From Bacillota bacterium (GTDB taxonomy: Bacteria; Bacillota; Clostridia; Christensenellales; Aristaeellaceae): a DNA stretch of 28,442 bases. Both the position numbers and the translations under genes were made by a program. Location of the stretch: assembly GCA_023435435.1 (NCBI GenBank), contig JAEYRW010000195.1, positions 1 through 28,442 of the forward strand, in the 5' to 3' direction. The notes beneath the pieces were generated by a model. That model was not told the DNA's origin. It was given only the letters and a program-made list of their open reading frames with translations, and made no database searches. Shown here one piece after another: positions 1-8,700 of the stretch; the stretch's first letter is position 1, and every line of letters begins with the position of its first letter.

Positions 1-190
1 GGTCTGAAACGCCACTCGAATACCGCCACCGTCCCTGCACCGCCGCGCCGTTTTTTTTCGGTTGTTGGCGCGGGCCTGTGTGGCGGGCTGTGCGGGCGTC
101 TGCGCGCCCACGGGGCCGTACCGCTTCCGGCCGGATGCCGCGCGGGGAAATCCGTCCCCGGCGCACCGCCGTCCGCGAAATGCGTCCTTG
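1..190. other. no gene seen
   Basis: No reading frame here looks like a real gene and nothing resembles a known RNA. The only notable feature is a run of eight T at 51-58 after a GC-rich stretch. I could not pair it with a convincing hairpin, so I do not call it a terminator. The end of the solute-binding protein gene lies just to the right. Confidence 0.5.
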
Positions 191-224
191 GAAACCAAAG
201 CGCCGGGAGCCGAGGCCCCCGGCG
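191..224 (-). terminator. probable terminator of the solute-binding protein gene
   Basis: A 7-bp perfect GC stem (CGCCGGG at 201-207, CCCGGCG at 218-224) lies 14 bases beyond the stop codon of the minus-strand gene. It is followed on the minus strand by CTTTGGTTTC, a weak T-rich tail. The stem is good and the tail is poor. Confidence 0.5.
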
Positions 225-238
225 ACGGTTTGTGCCGT

Positions 239-2053
239 TTATTCCGCTCCGGTGGCGGTGAGCATATACAGCTCCTTGTAGCCCGCGTAGTCAGAGCAGT
301 TCATCGGCGGGGTGTTGGTGCCGTCATCGGCGCTGGCGAATCCGGTCCAATACTTCGCATAGGTGGTATGGAAGTTCTGCGGACGATACATCAGCGGAAC
401 GGTGGGCAGGTTCTGGAGGTAGATGGTGTCGATGTCGGTGTAGATTTCCTTGAGCGTCTCCATGTCGGACTCGGCGGCCGCCTCGTCGATCAGGGCGTCA
501 AGGTCCGCGTTGGAGTAACGGCCATAGTTGCTGGGCGTGTACTCGCCGGCGGGGTTCTTGGTGTAGAGGATGTTATAGGCCCAGTTCCAGGGGTTCGCGA
601 CGGAACCGCCGGGCTGCGGGGAGGTCATGAGGATGTCGAAGGTGCCCATGTCGCGGTCGTTGGACCACACGGAGGACTCGGGGAAGTAGGTGACGATGTT
701 GAGACCGATGGCCTTGGCGGACTCGCAAAGAATCTCAAGGCTCATGTTCCAGTCGGACCAGCCGTCCGGGCACTCGGCCTTCCACTCGATTTTGCTGCCG
801 TCGGGCATCTCGCGCATTCCGTCGCCGTCGACGTCGGCATAGCCGGCCTCGTCAAGCAGGGCGTTGGCGGCCGCGACGTTGCCGTCCAGATCCGTGGTAT
901 CCCAACGCAGAGCCATGTACTCCTCGTTGGTCTCGTCCAGATACTGGCCGTAGATGTAGGTGTTGAACAGGGAGGGAACGATGGGCTGGGTGTAGCCCGA
1001 CATGGCGTTGGTGCCGATGGCCTCAAAGTCAAGGCAGAGCGCAATGGACTTGCGAACCGCGTAATCGGAGAGACCCGGCGCGCTCATGTTGAAGATGAGG
1101 GACGGGATGGAGTAGCCCAGGTGATAGGGATAGGTGTCGAAGTAGGTGTGGACCAGCGTGTTGCCGTCCGCATCCTTCATGGAATCGATCAGCTCCCACA
1201 CGGAGGGCATGAACTGCTGGGAGACGTCCACTTCGCCGTTCTGGAACGCGAGGTTGCCCGCGGCGTTGTCGGAATAGATGGAGTGCTGCAGGTACTTGGG
1301 CGCCGCGAGCTTGCCAAACATGGAAGCATCCTGGCCCCAGTAGCTGTCGTCGCGGATGCAGACGATGCGGGTGTCGTCATAGTAGTAAACCTTGTAGGCG
1401 CCGGAGGAGACGAGATAATAATCGCCCGCGTCCGAGGTGCCCACGGAGGTCTGGGTGAGGCTGTCGGTAAACAGCGCGTAGATGGCGGAGGCGTCGTTGT
1501 TCTCGGCCTCGAAGATGGGCGCCCAGATGTGCTCGGGCACGATGGAGGTGGAGCCGAGGAACTGGGGCAGCTTGTACAGGTTGTAGGGCTCGGAGACGAT
1601 GGTGAAGCGGACGGTGTAATCGTCCACCTTCTCGACCTTCTCAACCCAGGTCCAGAAGTCGGACCATGTGGTGGAAATGGTCTTGGCGGACTCGAAGGTC
1701 CACACCACGTCGTCCGCGGTCAGCGCGACGCCGTCATTCCAATGGGCGGCGGGCTTGATCTTGACGACTGCGTTGTACTCGTCTTCCCAGGTGATGGGGC
1801 CGTCGGCAAGCAGCGGCTCATTCTCGTTGGTCAGGACGTTGTACATGTAAAGGGTCTCGTACATGAGCTCGCGGTTGCCGTTGTTCGGCCAAGCCATGCC
1901 TGCTGTGTTGTAGATGTTGTAGTTGGTCACCGAGCCCCACTGGTTGCCAGCGAAGGTCAACGTTTCGTTGCGCGGGATGTCGATTTGCGCTGCGAAGGCC
2001 GACGCGGGAATCGCCAGTGCCAGCACCACGAGGAGCACCAACAGTTTCTTCAT
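239..2053 (-). CDS. ABC transporter extracellular solute-binding protein, family 5 (SBP_bac_5)
   Basis: A protein of 604 residues, the usual size for peptide/nickel/opine-type solute-binding proteins, which catch a ligand outside the membrane and hand it to an ABC permease. The family pattern is visible: GDYYLVSSGAYKV, then RDDSYWGQD, the aspartate-rich loop D-V-D-G-D-G-M-R-E, and a long C-terminal lobe ending in the VPLMYRPQNF region. The start is set by ATG at 2053 with GGGAGGG eight bases upstream; it opens a clear signal peptide (MKK, hydrophobic core, ASAFA). There is no cysteine after the signal, so it would not be lipid-anchored, which is unusual for a Gram-positive binding protein. 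No permease or ATPase gene is nearby, so the transporter partner and ligand cannot be read from context. A consensus promoter lies upstream and codon choice is strongly biased, which suggests high expression (inference). Confidence 0.93.
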   Translation of the reverse strand: MKKLLVLLVVLALAIPASAFAAQIDIPRNETLTFAGNQWGSVTNYNIYNTAGMAWPNNGNRELMYETLYMYNVLTNENEPLLADGPITWEDEYNAVVKIKPAAHWNDGVALTADDVVWTFESAKTISTTWSDFWTWVEKVEKVDDYTVRFTIVSEPYNLYKLPQFLGSTSIVPEHIWAPIFEAENNDASAIYALFTDSLTQTSVGTSDAGDYYLVSSGAYKVYYYDDTRIVCIRDDSYWGQDASMFGKLAAPKYLQHSIYSDNAAGNLAFQNGEVDVSQQFMPSVWELIDSMKDADGNTLVHTYFDTYPYHLGYSIPSLIFNMSAPGLSDYAVRKSIALCLDFEAIGTNAMSGYTQPIVPSLFNTYIYGQYLDETNEEYMALRWDTTDLDGNVAAANALLDEAGYADVDGDGMREMPDGSKIEWKAECPDGWSDWNMSLEILCESAKAIGLNIVTYFPESSVWSNDRDMGTFDILMTSPQPGGSVANPWNWAYNILYTKNPAGEYTPSNYGRYSNADLDALIDEAAAESDMETLKEIYTDIDTIYLQNLPTVPLMYRPQNFHTTYAKYWTGFASADDGTNTPPMNCSDYAGYKELYMLTATGAE

Positions 2054-2137
2054 TGTGTTTTTCCCTCCCGATTTTTTTGGGCAATGCCCATTCACGCGCC
2101 CGCGGCATCCGACGCCCGCTTGCGCGATTCTTCTAGT

Positions 2138-2167
2138 ATTATAATACGAACATTCAAAGTCTGTCAA
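2138..2167 (-). promoter_or_regulatory. sigma-A promoter of the solute-binding protein gene
   Basis: On the minus strand TTGACA (2162-2167) and TATAAT (2138-2143) are both exact consensus with an 18-bp spacer. The -10 sits in a perfect 12-bp palindrome (2136-2147). The predicted transcript starts near 2131, giving a leader of about 80 bases. AT-rich sequence upstream (2170-2260) contains TGTGCA and CGTGCA half-sites 10 bases apart that could be an operator, without further support. Confidence 0.85.
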
Positions 2168-2374
2168 CTGGGATTTAACAGAAAACGTGCAAAATGTGCA
2201 ATTAATAGAAACATCAGGCCAAAATACTATAAAAAACGTTTTAAAAAGACGCGTGTCCCCTGTGCACCATCCATAAAACAGTAAACCTGGCGCGCTGCCG
2301 GTTTGCCCTGCTTTTTCCCCAAACTTTGGCACCTTCTATGTAAATGTGGCATTAAAACGGCTGAATATTTGAGA

Positions 2375-2404
2375 TAAAATGCAGAAGCGCGCGAAACCGC
2401 GCGC
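2375..2404 (-). terminator. terminator after the sugar isomerase gene
   Basis: GCGCGCG (2387-2393) and CGCGCGC (2398-2404) form a 7-bp perfect stem with an AAAC loop, 10 bases past the stop codon. On the minus strand the sequence continues TTCTGCATTTTATC, a short T tract, so the terminator is plausible but not strong. Confidence 0.6.
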
Positions 2405-2414
2405 CCACTGTTTT

Positions 2415-3281
2415 TTATGCGTTTTTCACAATTGACCGCATGAGCGAAAGCGCGCGCGGCATGTCCGTCTCGTCGTAGATGCCGTGGAGAACCATGTCGC
2501 CCTCGAAGCCCAGCGCCTCGAGGCGTTCGAGCATGTAGGGGAAATCCACGATGCCCAGCCCCGTCCCGCAGAAGTCGATGTCCGCGCCCGCGCGGATGTC
2601 CTTGCCGTGGGCAAGCACGACGTCCTTCCCGAAATTCAAGAACGCGTCGTCCAGAACCGCGCGCACGTTTTCGGGCCTGGCCGCACCCGGCAGAAACACG
2701 TTGGCCGGATCGAGCACGACCTTAAGGTTTTGAGAGCCCATCTCGTCCATGAGCCGCCTGGCCCGCGCCGGGGTGCGGACGGTGTTGGACGCCTCCGTTT
2801 CGATGAGAAGTGTCACGCCCATTTTTTCCGCGTGGGGCAGGATTATGCCCATGCCCGCCGCCATGTCGCGCCACGCCGCCTCGGACTCGTTGTCCGGATG
2901 CCTCTTCCAGAGGGACGCCCGGCTGCGCGAGCCGGTGCAGAGTGTGATGTAGGGAACGCCCATTTCCGCCGCCGCGTCGATGAGCTTAAGAAACCTGCGG
3001 GCGCCTTCCTCCCGGATCTCCTTGTCCGGATGCGCCATGTTATAGGTACCGTTGAGCGCGACGATGCCGAGGTTGTGCGCCTTGGCACATTCCGCCACCC
3101 GGGCCGGCAGGCCCGACGGAATCTCCGCCGGAATCTCGATGGATTCGGATTCGACGAAGTCCGATTCCGCAATGGAGGCGAGGGCGAACTGGACGCAGTC
3201 GAAGCCCATGCCCGCAATGGCGCAAAACAGCCCGTCCATGTCCCGGGGCTTGAAATCAGTGGTACAAACGCCGATCTTCAT
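2415..3281 (-). CDS. sugar phosphate isomerase/epimerase, TIM-barrel (AP_endonuc_2 / xylose isomerase-like)
   Basis: A protein of 288 residues with the fold pattern of the xylose isomerase-like TIM barrel family, which interconverts keto and aldo sugars or epimerises them at a divalent metal. Candidate metal and active-site residues sit at the expected strand ends: E161 in LLIETEAS, D191 in VVLDPANVF, and H225/K227 in LAHGKDI. It starts with MKIGVCT and ends at the usual family length. ATG follows directly on the TAG of the upstream gene with no spacer; GGAGGAG inside the end of that gene is the ribosome binding site, so the two are translationally coupled. The partner is a DUF4432 aldose-epimerase-like protein, so both probably act on the same sugar. 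The substrate is not evident. Confidence 0.88.
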   Translation of the reverse strand: MKIGVCTTDFKPRDMDGLFCAIAGMGFDCVQFALASIAESDFVESESIEIPAEIPSGLPARVAECAKAHNLGIVALNGTYNMAHPDKEIREEGARRFLKLIDAAAEMGVPYITLCTGSRSRASLWKRHPDNESEAAWRDMAAGMGIILPHAEKMGVTLLIETEASNTVRTPARARRLMDEMGSQNLKVVLDPANVFLPGAARPENVRAVLDDAFLNFGKDVVLAHGKDIRAGADIDFCGTGLGIVDFPYMLERLEALGFEGDMVLHGIYDETDMPRALSLMRSIVKNA

Positions 3282-4250
3282 CTATATCTCCTCCGCCTTC
3301 ACGCGCACGGCCATGGTGACGGATTCGCCGGGCGCCAGCGTCCGCAGCGTCCCACCCCTGCGCGCCGCCGCGCGGCCGTCCGGATCGTTGGTGCCTGGCT
3401 CGAGACCCATCACGTAGTCGCGCACGCCCATCATCTTCCACTGGGTCATTTGGGTGAGGACGCCCACGTCGAAGCACAGCTCCGCCGCCACCTTCCGCTT
3501 GGGATTCTCCACCCGCGCCCGGGCCGTCCCGTCAAAGAAGTGAAAGTAGCACTGCTCCTCAAAGCCCGGCGTGGGCGGGAGCGCCCGGTTCCAAGTCGCC
3601 AAATCCTCCGCCGCGCGGGCGTTCCGGGGCACCACCTTTGCAGAGTTGACGGAAATGACCGCGTCCTCGTCCAGCAGCGGATAGCCGAAGTTCATGTGGT
3701 AGAGAACCATCAGCGGGGAAACGCGGTCGCCGAAGTTGGTCACCGTGTCGGTGATGGTAAATTCGCTCTTTCCCACGGGGGCCGCGATTCTGCGGTCCAG
3801 CCGAAGTTTGTCCGAGAACTGGACCGCCTGATAGACGCTCCCGCGCACCACGATTTCGCCGTCCTCCACGTAAGCCGCCACCTCCTCGGCGGGCGTCCCG
3901 CCGATGGGGCCGTGCAGGCCCAGCGCCTCCGCCCCGTCCATGGACGCGGCGCCCATGTGGGTAAGCCCGCAGGTGGTGAGAAAGCCGCCGGTGAAGGCGT
4001 CGAGAAAGCCGTTGCCGTTTTTGTCGAAATAGGCCGGCGCCACGTAGCCCGACGCGGAAAAATAGCCGAGATTGACGCCCTTAAAGGAGAGCCTGTACAC
4101 GTCAAGGCAGCGGTCCGCCGCCAGCGTCATGGAAAGCCCGCCGCCCGTTACCACCTCGAAAAGCCGCATGCCGTCGCCGCGCCCGCCCACGAGCCGATGC
4201 TCCTCGACGCCGAAAAGCTGGCCGTCGCGGCCGATGTAGGGATTGAACAT
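3282..4250 (-). CDS. aldose 1-epimerase family protein, DUF4432
   Basis: A protein of 322 residues resembling the DUF4432 branch of the galactose mutarotase superfamily. Visible family segments are RLFEVVTGGGLSMTLAADRCLDV near the N-terminus, TCGLTHMG, the LHGPIGGTPA stretch that follows it, HMNFGYPLLDE in the middle and MGLEPGTNDPDGR near the C-terminus. Proteins of this group are thought to bind or mutarotate sugars; the exact reaction is not established to my knowledge. No signal peptide is seen, so it is cytoplasmic. ATG at 4250 has GGAGG ten bases upstream. It is the first gene of a two-gene operon with the TIM-barrel isomerase and has its own promoter at 4280-4308. Confidence 0.85.
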   Translation of the reverse strand: MFNPYIGRDGQLFGVEEHRLVGGRGDGMRLFEVVTGGGLSMTLAADRCLDVYRLSFKGVNLGYFSASGYVAPAYFDKNGNGFLDAFTGGFLTTCGLTHMGAASMDGAEALGLHGPIGGTPAEEVAAYVEDGEIVVRGSVYQAVQFSDKLRLDRRIAAPVGKSEFTITDTVTNFGDRVSPLMVLYHMNFGYPLLDEDAVISVNSAKVVPRNARAAEDLATWNRALPPTPGFEEQCYFHFFDGTARARVENPKRKVAAELCFDVGVLTQMTQWKMMGVRDYVMGLEPGTNDPDGRAAARRGGTLRTLAPGESVTMAVRVKAEEI

Positions 4251-4252
4251 GG

Positions 4253-4295
4253 AAAAACCGCCTCCATTCCTGTAAAGGTATGGTAAGCGGTTTTT
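4253..4295. repeat. inverted repeat overlapping promoter and leader of the sugar operon
   Basis: AAAAACCGC (4253-4261) and GCGGTTTTT (4287-4295) are exact 9-bp inverted copies separated by 25 bases. The right copy lies between the -35 and -10 boxes and the left copy lies between the ribosome binding site and the start codon. Because only the left arm would be transcribed, this looks like a DNA operator rather than an RNA hairpin (inference). Confidence 0.45.
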
Positions 4296-4308
4296 CGCGC
4301 GTTGTCAA
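4280..4308 (-). promoter_or_regulatory. sigma-A promoter of the DUF4432/isomerase operon
   Basis: On the minus strand TTGACA (4303-4308), a 17-bp spacer and TACCAT (4280-4285). The start of transcription would be near 4273, about 23 bases before the ATG. Confidence 0.7.
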
Positions 4309-4319
4309 TAGCCCCGGCG

Positions 4320-4463
4320 TCAGTCCTCCTTGGAATCCTTGGTGAACTTCGCGAGCAGCAGGCACAGGGCGTAAATGAGGAACATGACCACGAAGATGCC
4401 CAGCATACCCTTGCCCATGACCTCGAGGGTGGGAACGAGATTGTCGCCGTTAAACCAGTTCAT
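4320..4463 (-). CDS. OadG-like small subunit of a Na+-translocating decarboxylase
   Basis: A 47-residue protein (MNWFNGDNLVPTLEVMGKG, then a single membrane helix of about 20 residues, GIFVVMFLIYALCLLLAKF, and a charged tail KDSKED). The size, single helix after a short polar N-terminus and position right after an OadB-type gene match the small OadG-related subunits found with decarboxylase beta subunits. The gamma subunit assembles and stabilises the membrane pump. The frame opens further upstream, but ATG at 4463 has AAAGGAGG seven bases before it and gives the expected protein. It lies 22 bases after the beta subunit gene in the same operon. It lacks the long acidic and proline-rich C-terminal part of classical OadG. 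Confidence 0.8.
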   Translation of the reverse strand: MNWFNGDNLVPTLEVMGKGMLGIFVVMFLIYALCLLLAKFTKDSKED

Positions 4464-4485
4464 GCGTAATCCTCCTTTGGCCGCG

Positions 4486-5607
4486 TTAATGGAGCAGCGG
4501 GCCCACAAAGGCCATAATCATGCCGCCCGCGATGACGGACGCGATCTGCCCGGAAACATTGACCCCCGCCGCGTGCATGAGCAGGAAGTTTTCCGGGTCC
4601 TCCTTGAGGCCCATCTTGTGAACCACCCGGGAGGACATGGGGAACGCGGAAATGCCCGCCGCGCCGATCATGGGGTTGATCTTCTCCTTAAGGAAGAGGT
4701 TCAGAAGCTTTGCAAACAGCACGCCGCCGATGGTATCGAACACGAACGCGATGAGGCCCAGTCCCAGGATCATGAGCGTCTGACCCTGCACGAAGCTCTC
4801 CGCGTTCATCTTGAAGGCCACCGTAAGGCCCAGAAGCAAAGAGATGAGCTTGGCCAGCACGTTCTGCGCGGCGTCCGAAAGCGAGTTGAGCACCGTGCAC
4901 TCCCGCAGCAGGTTTCCAAACATGAGGAAGCCCACCAGCGCCGCCGAGGCCGGGGCGATGACGCCCGCGATGACCGTGACGATGATGGGGAACAGGATGC
5001 GCGTGGTGCGCGTCACCTTCTTGGGGTTGTAAGGCATGCGGATGAGCCGTTCCTTGCGGGTGGTGACGAGCCTGATGCACGGGGGCTGGATGATGGGCAC
5101 CAGCGCCATGTAGGAATACGCGGCGACCATGATGGGCCCGAGATAGTCGGACTTGAACTGGGTGGCCACAAGAATCGAGGTGGGGCCGTCCGCCGCGCCG
5201 ATGACGCCGATGGCGCCCGCATCCTTGAGGTCAAAACCGAACACGTACGCGGCGAGCCAGAATGTGAAGAAGATGCCGAACTGCGCCGCCGCGCCGAACA
5301 GCAGGAGCCGGGGGTTCGAAAGCAGCGGTCCAAAGTCGATCATCGCCCCGATGCCGATGAACAGAAGCAGCGGGAACAGCTCGTTGGCGATGCCCGCGTC
5401 AAACAGTTCCTCGATGACGCTTGCGACGCCCTCGATGCCCGCGCCCGGCATGGGCAGATTCATCAGGATCGCGCCAAAGCCCATGGGCAGAAGAAGTGTC
5501 GGCTCCATGTCCTTTTTGATGGCAAGGTAGATGAGCGCGCCGCCGATCACCCACATGACCAGCATCTGCCACGTCAAGGATTGGAAACCCTGGAGCAATT
5601 CGTTCAT
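4486..5607 (-). CDS. sodium ion-translocating decarboxylase subunit beta (OadB/GcdB/MmdB family)
   Basis: A 373-residue polytopic membrane protein. This subunit takes the carboxyl group from carboxybiotin, decarboxylates it and exports Na+. The invariant motif GAADGPTSILVATQ is present and its aspartate corresponds to the Na+-binding aspartate of the family. The late conserved segment HAAGVNVSGQIAS, which also lines the ion path, is intact. ATG at 5607 is preferred over the in-frame start at 5652 because GGAGGG lies ten bases upstream and the family begins near MNELLQGFQSL. It is first in an operon with the OadG-like gene. No carboxyltransferase (alpha) or biotin carrier gene is in the window, so the substrate (oxaloacetate, glutaconyl-CoA or methylmalonyl-CoA) is unknown. 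Confidence 0.92.
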   Translation of the reverse strand: MNELLQGFQSLTWQMLVMWVIGGALIYLAIKKDMEPTLLLPMGFGAILMNLPMPGAGIEGVASVIEELFDAGIANELFPLLLFIGIGAMIDFGPLLSNPRLLLFGAAAQFGIFFTFWLAAYVFGFDLKDAGAIGVIGAADGPTSILVATQFKSDYLGPIMVAAYSYMALVPIIQPPCIRLVTTRKERLIRMPYNPKKVTRTTRILFPIIVTVIAGVIAPASAALVGFLMFGNLLRECTVLNSLSDAAQNVLAKLISLLLGLTVAFKMNAESFVQGQTLMILGLGLIAFVFDTIGGVLFAKLLNLFLKEKINPMIGAAGISAFPMSSRVVHKMGLKEDPENFLLMHAAGVNVSGQIASVIAGGMIMAFVGPLLH

Positions 5608-5642
5608 TTTCCGGGAGCCCTCCGTTGTCACAAATTGAGGAA

Positions 5643-5671
5643 AGTATAACACGCGCCGCGCATGGTTTCAA
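5643..5671 (-). promoter_or_regulatory. promoter of the decarboxylase beta subunit gene
   Basis: On the minus strand TTGAAA (5666-5671), a 17-bp spacer and TATACT (5643-5648) preceded by TG one base upstream, an extended -10. It is divergent from the addB promoter, which starts 26 bases away. Confidence 0.7.
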
Positions 5672-5696
5672 CGGATATGAGGTAAAGCCGCACGCC

Positions 5697-5725
5697 TTGC
5701 GGGACATGAATCCATTGTGTATAAT
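5697..5725 (+). promoter_or_regulatory. promoter of addB
   Basis: TTGCGG (5697-5702), a 17-bp spacer and an exact TATAAT (5720-5725). Transcription would begin near 5732, only about 16 bases before the ATG at 5748, so the leader is very short. Confidence 0.7.
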
Positions 5726-5747
5726 AATTCCCGAAGGGGGCGAGGAG

Positions 5748-8700
5748 ATGCTCAGAATTCTGGCGGGGCGCGCCCGGGGCATGCAGGCGCGGTTGGTTCG
5801 CGAGGCCGGGCGGCTTCTGGGCGCGGGTGAGGTCTATGTGGTGGTGCCCAAGCAGCTCACCCTGGAAACGGAGCTCCTTCTGATCCGCGCGCTGGAGCCC
5901 GCGGGCTCGTTCCGGCTGCGGGTGCTTTCCCCCGAGCGGCTGTGCGCCCATATCTTCGAGTCGGCGGGGCATCCCGCGTTTCAGCGGGTGGACGACCGGG
6001 GGCGGGTGATGCTCGCCCGGCGCGCGGTGAAATCCTGCGCGGGCGAATTGAAGGCCTATGCCCGGGCGGGGGAGCGGCGCGGCTTCCCGGCCAGGGTCGC
6101 CAAGGAGCTGGAAGCCCTCCGGCAGGCGGGACTTTCCCCCGACGATGTGCGCGCGCTGGCGGACGGCGAGACGGGCCTTTTCGCGGCGAAGCTTTCGGAC
6201 CTTGCGAAAATCCTCGAGGCATATGAGGCCGCGCTGGCGGGCCGTTCTTTGGACGGCGAGGCGGAGTTTCTGGACGCCGCCGCCCGGGCCGGAAAATCTG
6301 AGGCGGCGAAGGCGGCCGGAATTCTGGTGTACGGCTTCGACGTGATGCCCCGGCCCCTGCACGCGCTCATCGCCGCGCTTTCCGCGGCGTGTGACGTGGC
6401 GGTGCTCTTTGCCGCCGATCCCGACCCCGAGGCCCCCGACGCCGACGCCTTTTTGCCCGTTCTGCATTCCGTCGGGCGGCTGATGAAGGAAGCAAAGCTC
6501 GCGGGCGCGCCCGTTCAGCGGGAGACGGTTCCGGCGGAAGGCATCGCGCCCCGGGGCATCGCCCACCTTGAAAAAAACCTGTTCGCCGCGCGGCCCGAAA
6601 TCCTGGACGGCGCGCCGGTGGGCGTGCGGCTTTTAAGCCTCAAGGATCCCCAGGCCGAGGCGCTCTACGCCGCGAGCCGCTGCCGGGAACTGGCGGAAGC
6701 GGGCGCGCGCTGGTCGGACATCCTCGTGGTCTGCCCCGACGTGGGGGAATACGCGGGGCCGCTCGAGGACGCGTTCGCCGCGTTTTCCATTCCGATCTTT
6801 TTGTCCTCCAGCCGCCCGGCCTCCCGGCACGCGCTGGCGGAGGCGCTTCTGTCCGCGCTGGCGCTCATTTCCAAGGGCGATCGCACCGAGGACGCGCTGG
6901 CGCTTCTGCGCACGGGTTACGCGGGGGTAACCGGCGACGAGGCCGACCGGCTGGCCAATTACCTGTTCAAATACGCGCCCCGGGGACGGGCGTTGCAAAA
7001 CCCCTTTGTCCGGGGCGGCGACGAGGCCGAAGCAGCGGAGCCCTTCCGGGAAAAGCTCATAATGCCGGTAAACGCGCTGCGCGCCCGGCTCCGGGAAGCA
7101 AAGACGCTCAAGGCACAGCTTGCGGCGCTGTTTTCGTACCTCACCGACATCGGCGCGTACGAAGAGAGCCTCGCGCGGCAGAAGGCGCTCACCGACGCAA
7201 ACCTTTTCCGGCTGGCGGGGGAGGAGTCCCAGGTCTGGAACCGCATCGTCCTCTGCCTGGATCAGGCGGCGTCCCTCATGGGCGAAGGACGGCTGCCCGT
7301 CCGGGAAATCGCGGCGCTTCTGCGCGAATCCCTGGACGCGGCCGTCATTAAGCCGCTGCCCCAGTCGGGCGACGCGGTATACGCGCAGTCGGCGGATCGG
7401 GCGGTGTCCCGTCCCGCGCGCTGCGTCATTCTGATGGGACTCGTGGACCGGATCGATTCCGGATCGGACGGCCTTTTGAGCGACTATCAGCTCACCCGGC
7501 TCTCCCGTGCCGCCGGGCGGTATTTGGGCGCCGACGGCGGCGAACGGGCGCTCATGCGCCGCTATTCCATGAAATCCGCGCTGGCCGCGGCGCGGGAGGC
7601 GATGGACTTCACCTATCCTCTTTCGGGCGCGGACGGCTCCGCCCAGCGGCCCGCCGCCCTCATCGGAGATTTGAAGCGGCTTTTGCCGGCTCTTCATGAG
7701 GAGGGCGGCGCGGCGGAGCCCTTCGACCGGCTTGCGGCCCCGGGCGCGGCGCTGCGGGCCGTGGGCGCGCGGCTTGCCGAACCTGGGAGCGTGCGGGCGC
7801 TTTCCACACTGACCCGGACGCCGGGCAGGCAGGTCAGGCGGCTGCTGTCCGCGTTTGACGCTTCGGCCGCGGCGGAACAGCTGCGCCCCGAGACGGCAAA
7901 GCGCATCTACGGGGTGCTGTCGGAGGCGTCGGTGACGCGTCTCGAGGCGTTCGGACGCTGTCCTTTTTTCCACTTCATGCGCTACGCGCTCTCCCCCGAG
8001 AAGGTGGAACCCTTCGAACTTACCGTGCGGGACGAGGGCGGTTTCTTTCACGACGCGGTGCGCGGCTTTTTGGAGGAAACCCGGGCGGACATCGCGAAAA
8101 TGGCGCCCGCCGAAGCCCAGACGGTGATGGACGAGGTGTCGGACATACTGCTCGAACGGATGGAGGCGGGGGAGAAGTTCGACTCCGCCGTGCGCCTGGC
8201 CGAACGGCGGCGGCTCAAGGCCACCGCCCGGGCAGCCGCCGAGGCCCTGGTCCGCCAACTCGCGGGCAGCCGGTTCGCGCCGGTGGAGCTTGAGCTTTCC
8301 TTCGGAAAGGGGGACGGCGCGGCGCTTCAGCTGAAAACGGCGGAAGGGCCCTGCGCGCTGGAGGGCCGCATCGACCGGGTGGACGAATATGTGGCGCCGA
8401 CGGAGGGCTTTCTGCGGGTGATCGACTACAAGCGCGGCAACACGGAGCTTCGGCTGTGCGAGGCGTATTACGGCCTCCAGCTTCAGCTCATCGCCTACCT
8501 TGCCGCCGCCATGAACCGCCGGGGGGAAGCGGGCGCGGGGGTCTATTACTTCAAAATCGACGAGGGCATCGTTCCCGACCAGTCCACGGACGCGGCAACC
8601 ATCGAGGAAAAGCGCCGGGCGTCCATGAAGCTCAGCGGGCTCACCACCACGGACATGGACGTCATCGCGGCCATGTCTCCCGCGCCGGAGGACATCATTT

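Noticed and set aside
62..2284. Long plus-strand open frame of 740 codons opposite the solute-binding protein
   Set aside because: It is antisense to a clear family member, has no ribosome binding site or recognisable domain, and arises from strong GC bias at third positions.
2484..4286. 600-codon plus-strand frame across the isomerase and epimerase genes
   Set aside because: The translation is a His/Arg/Ala-rich shadow of two well-supported minus-strand genes.
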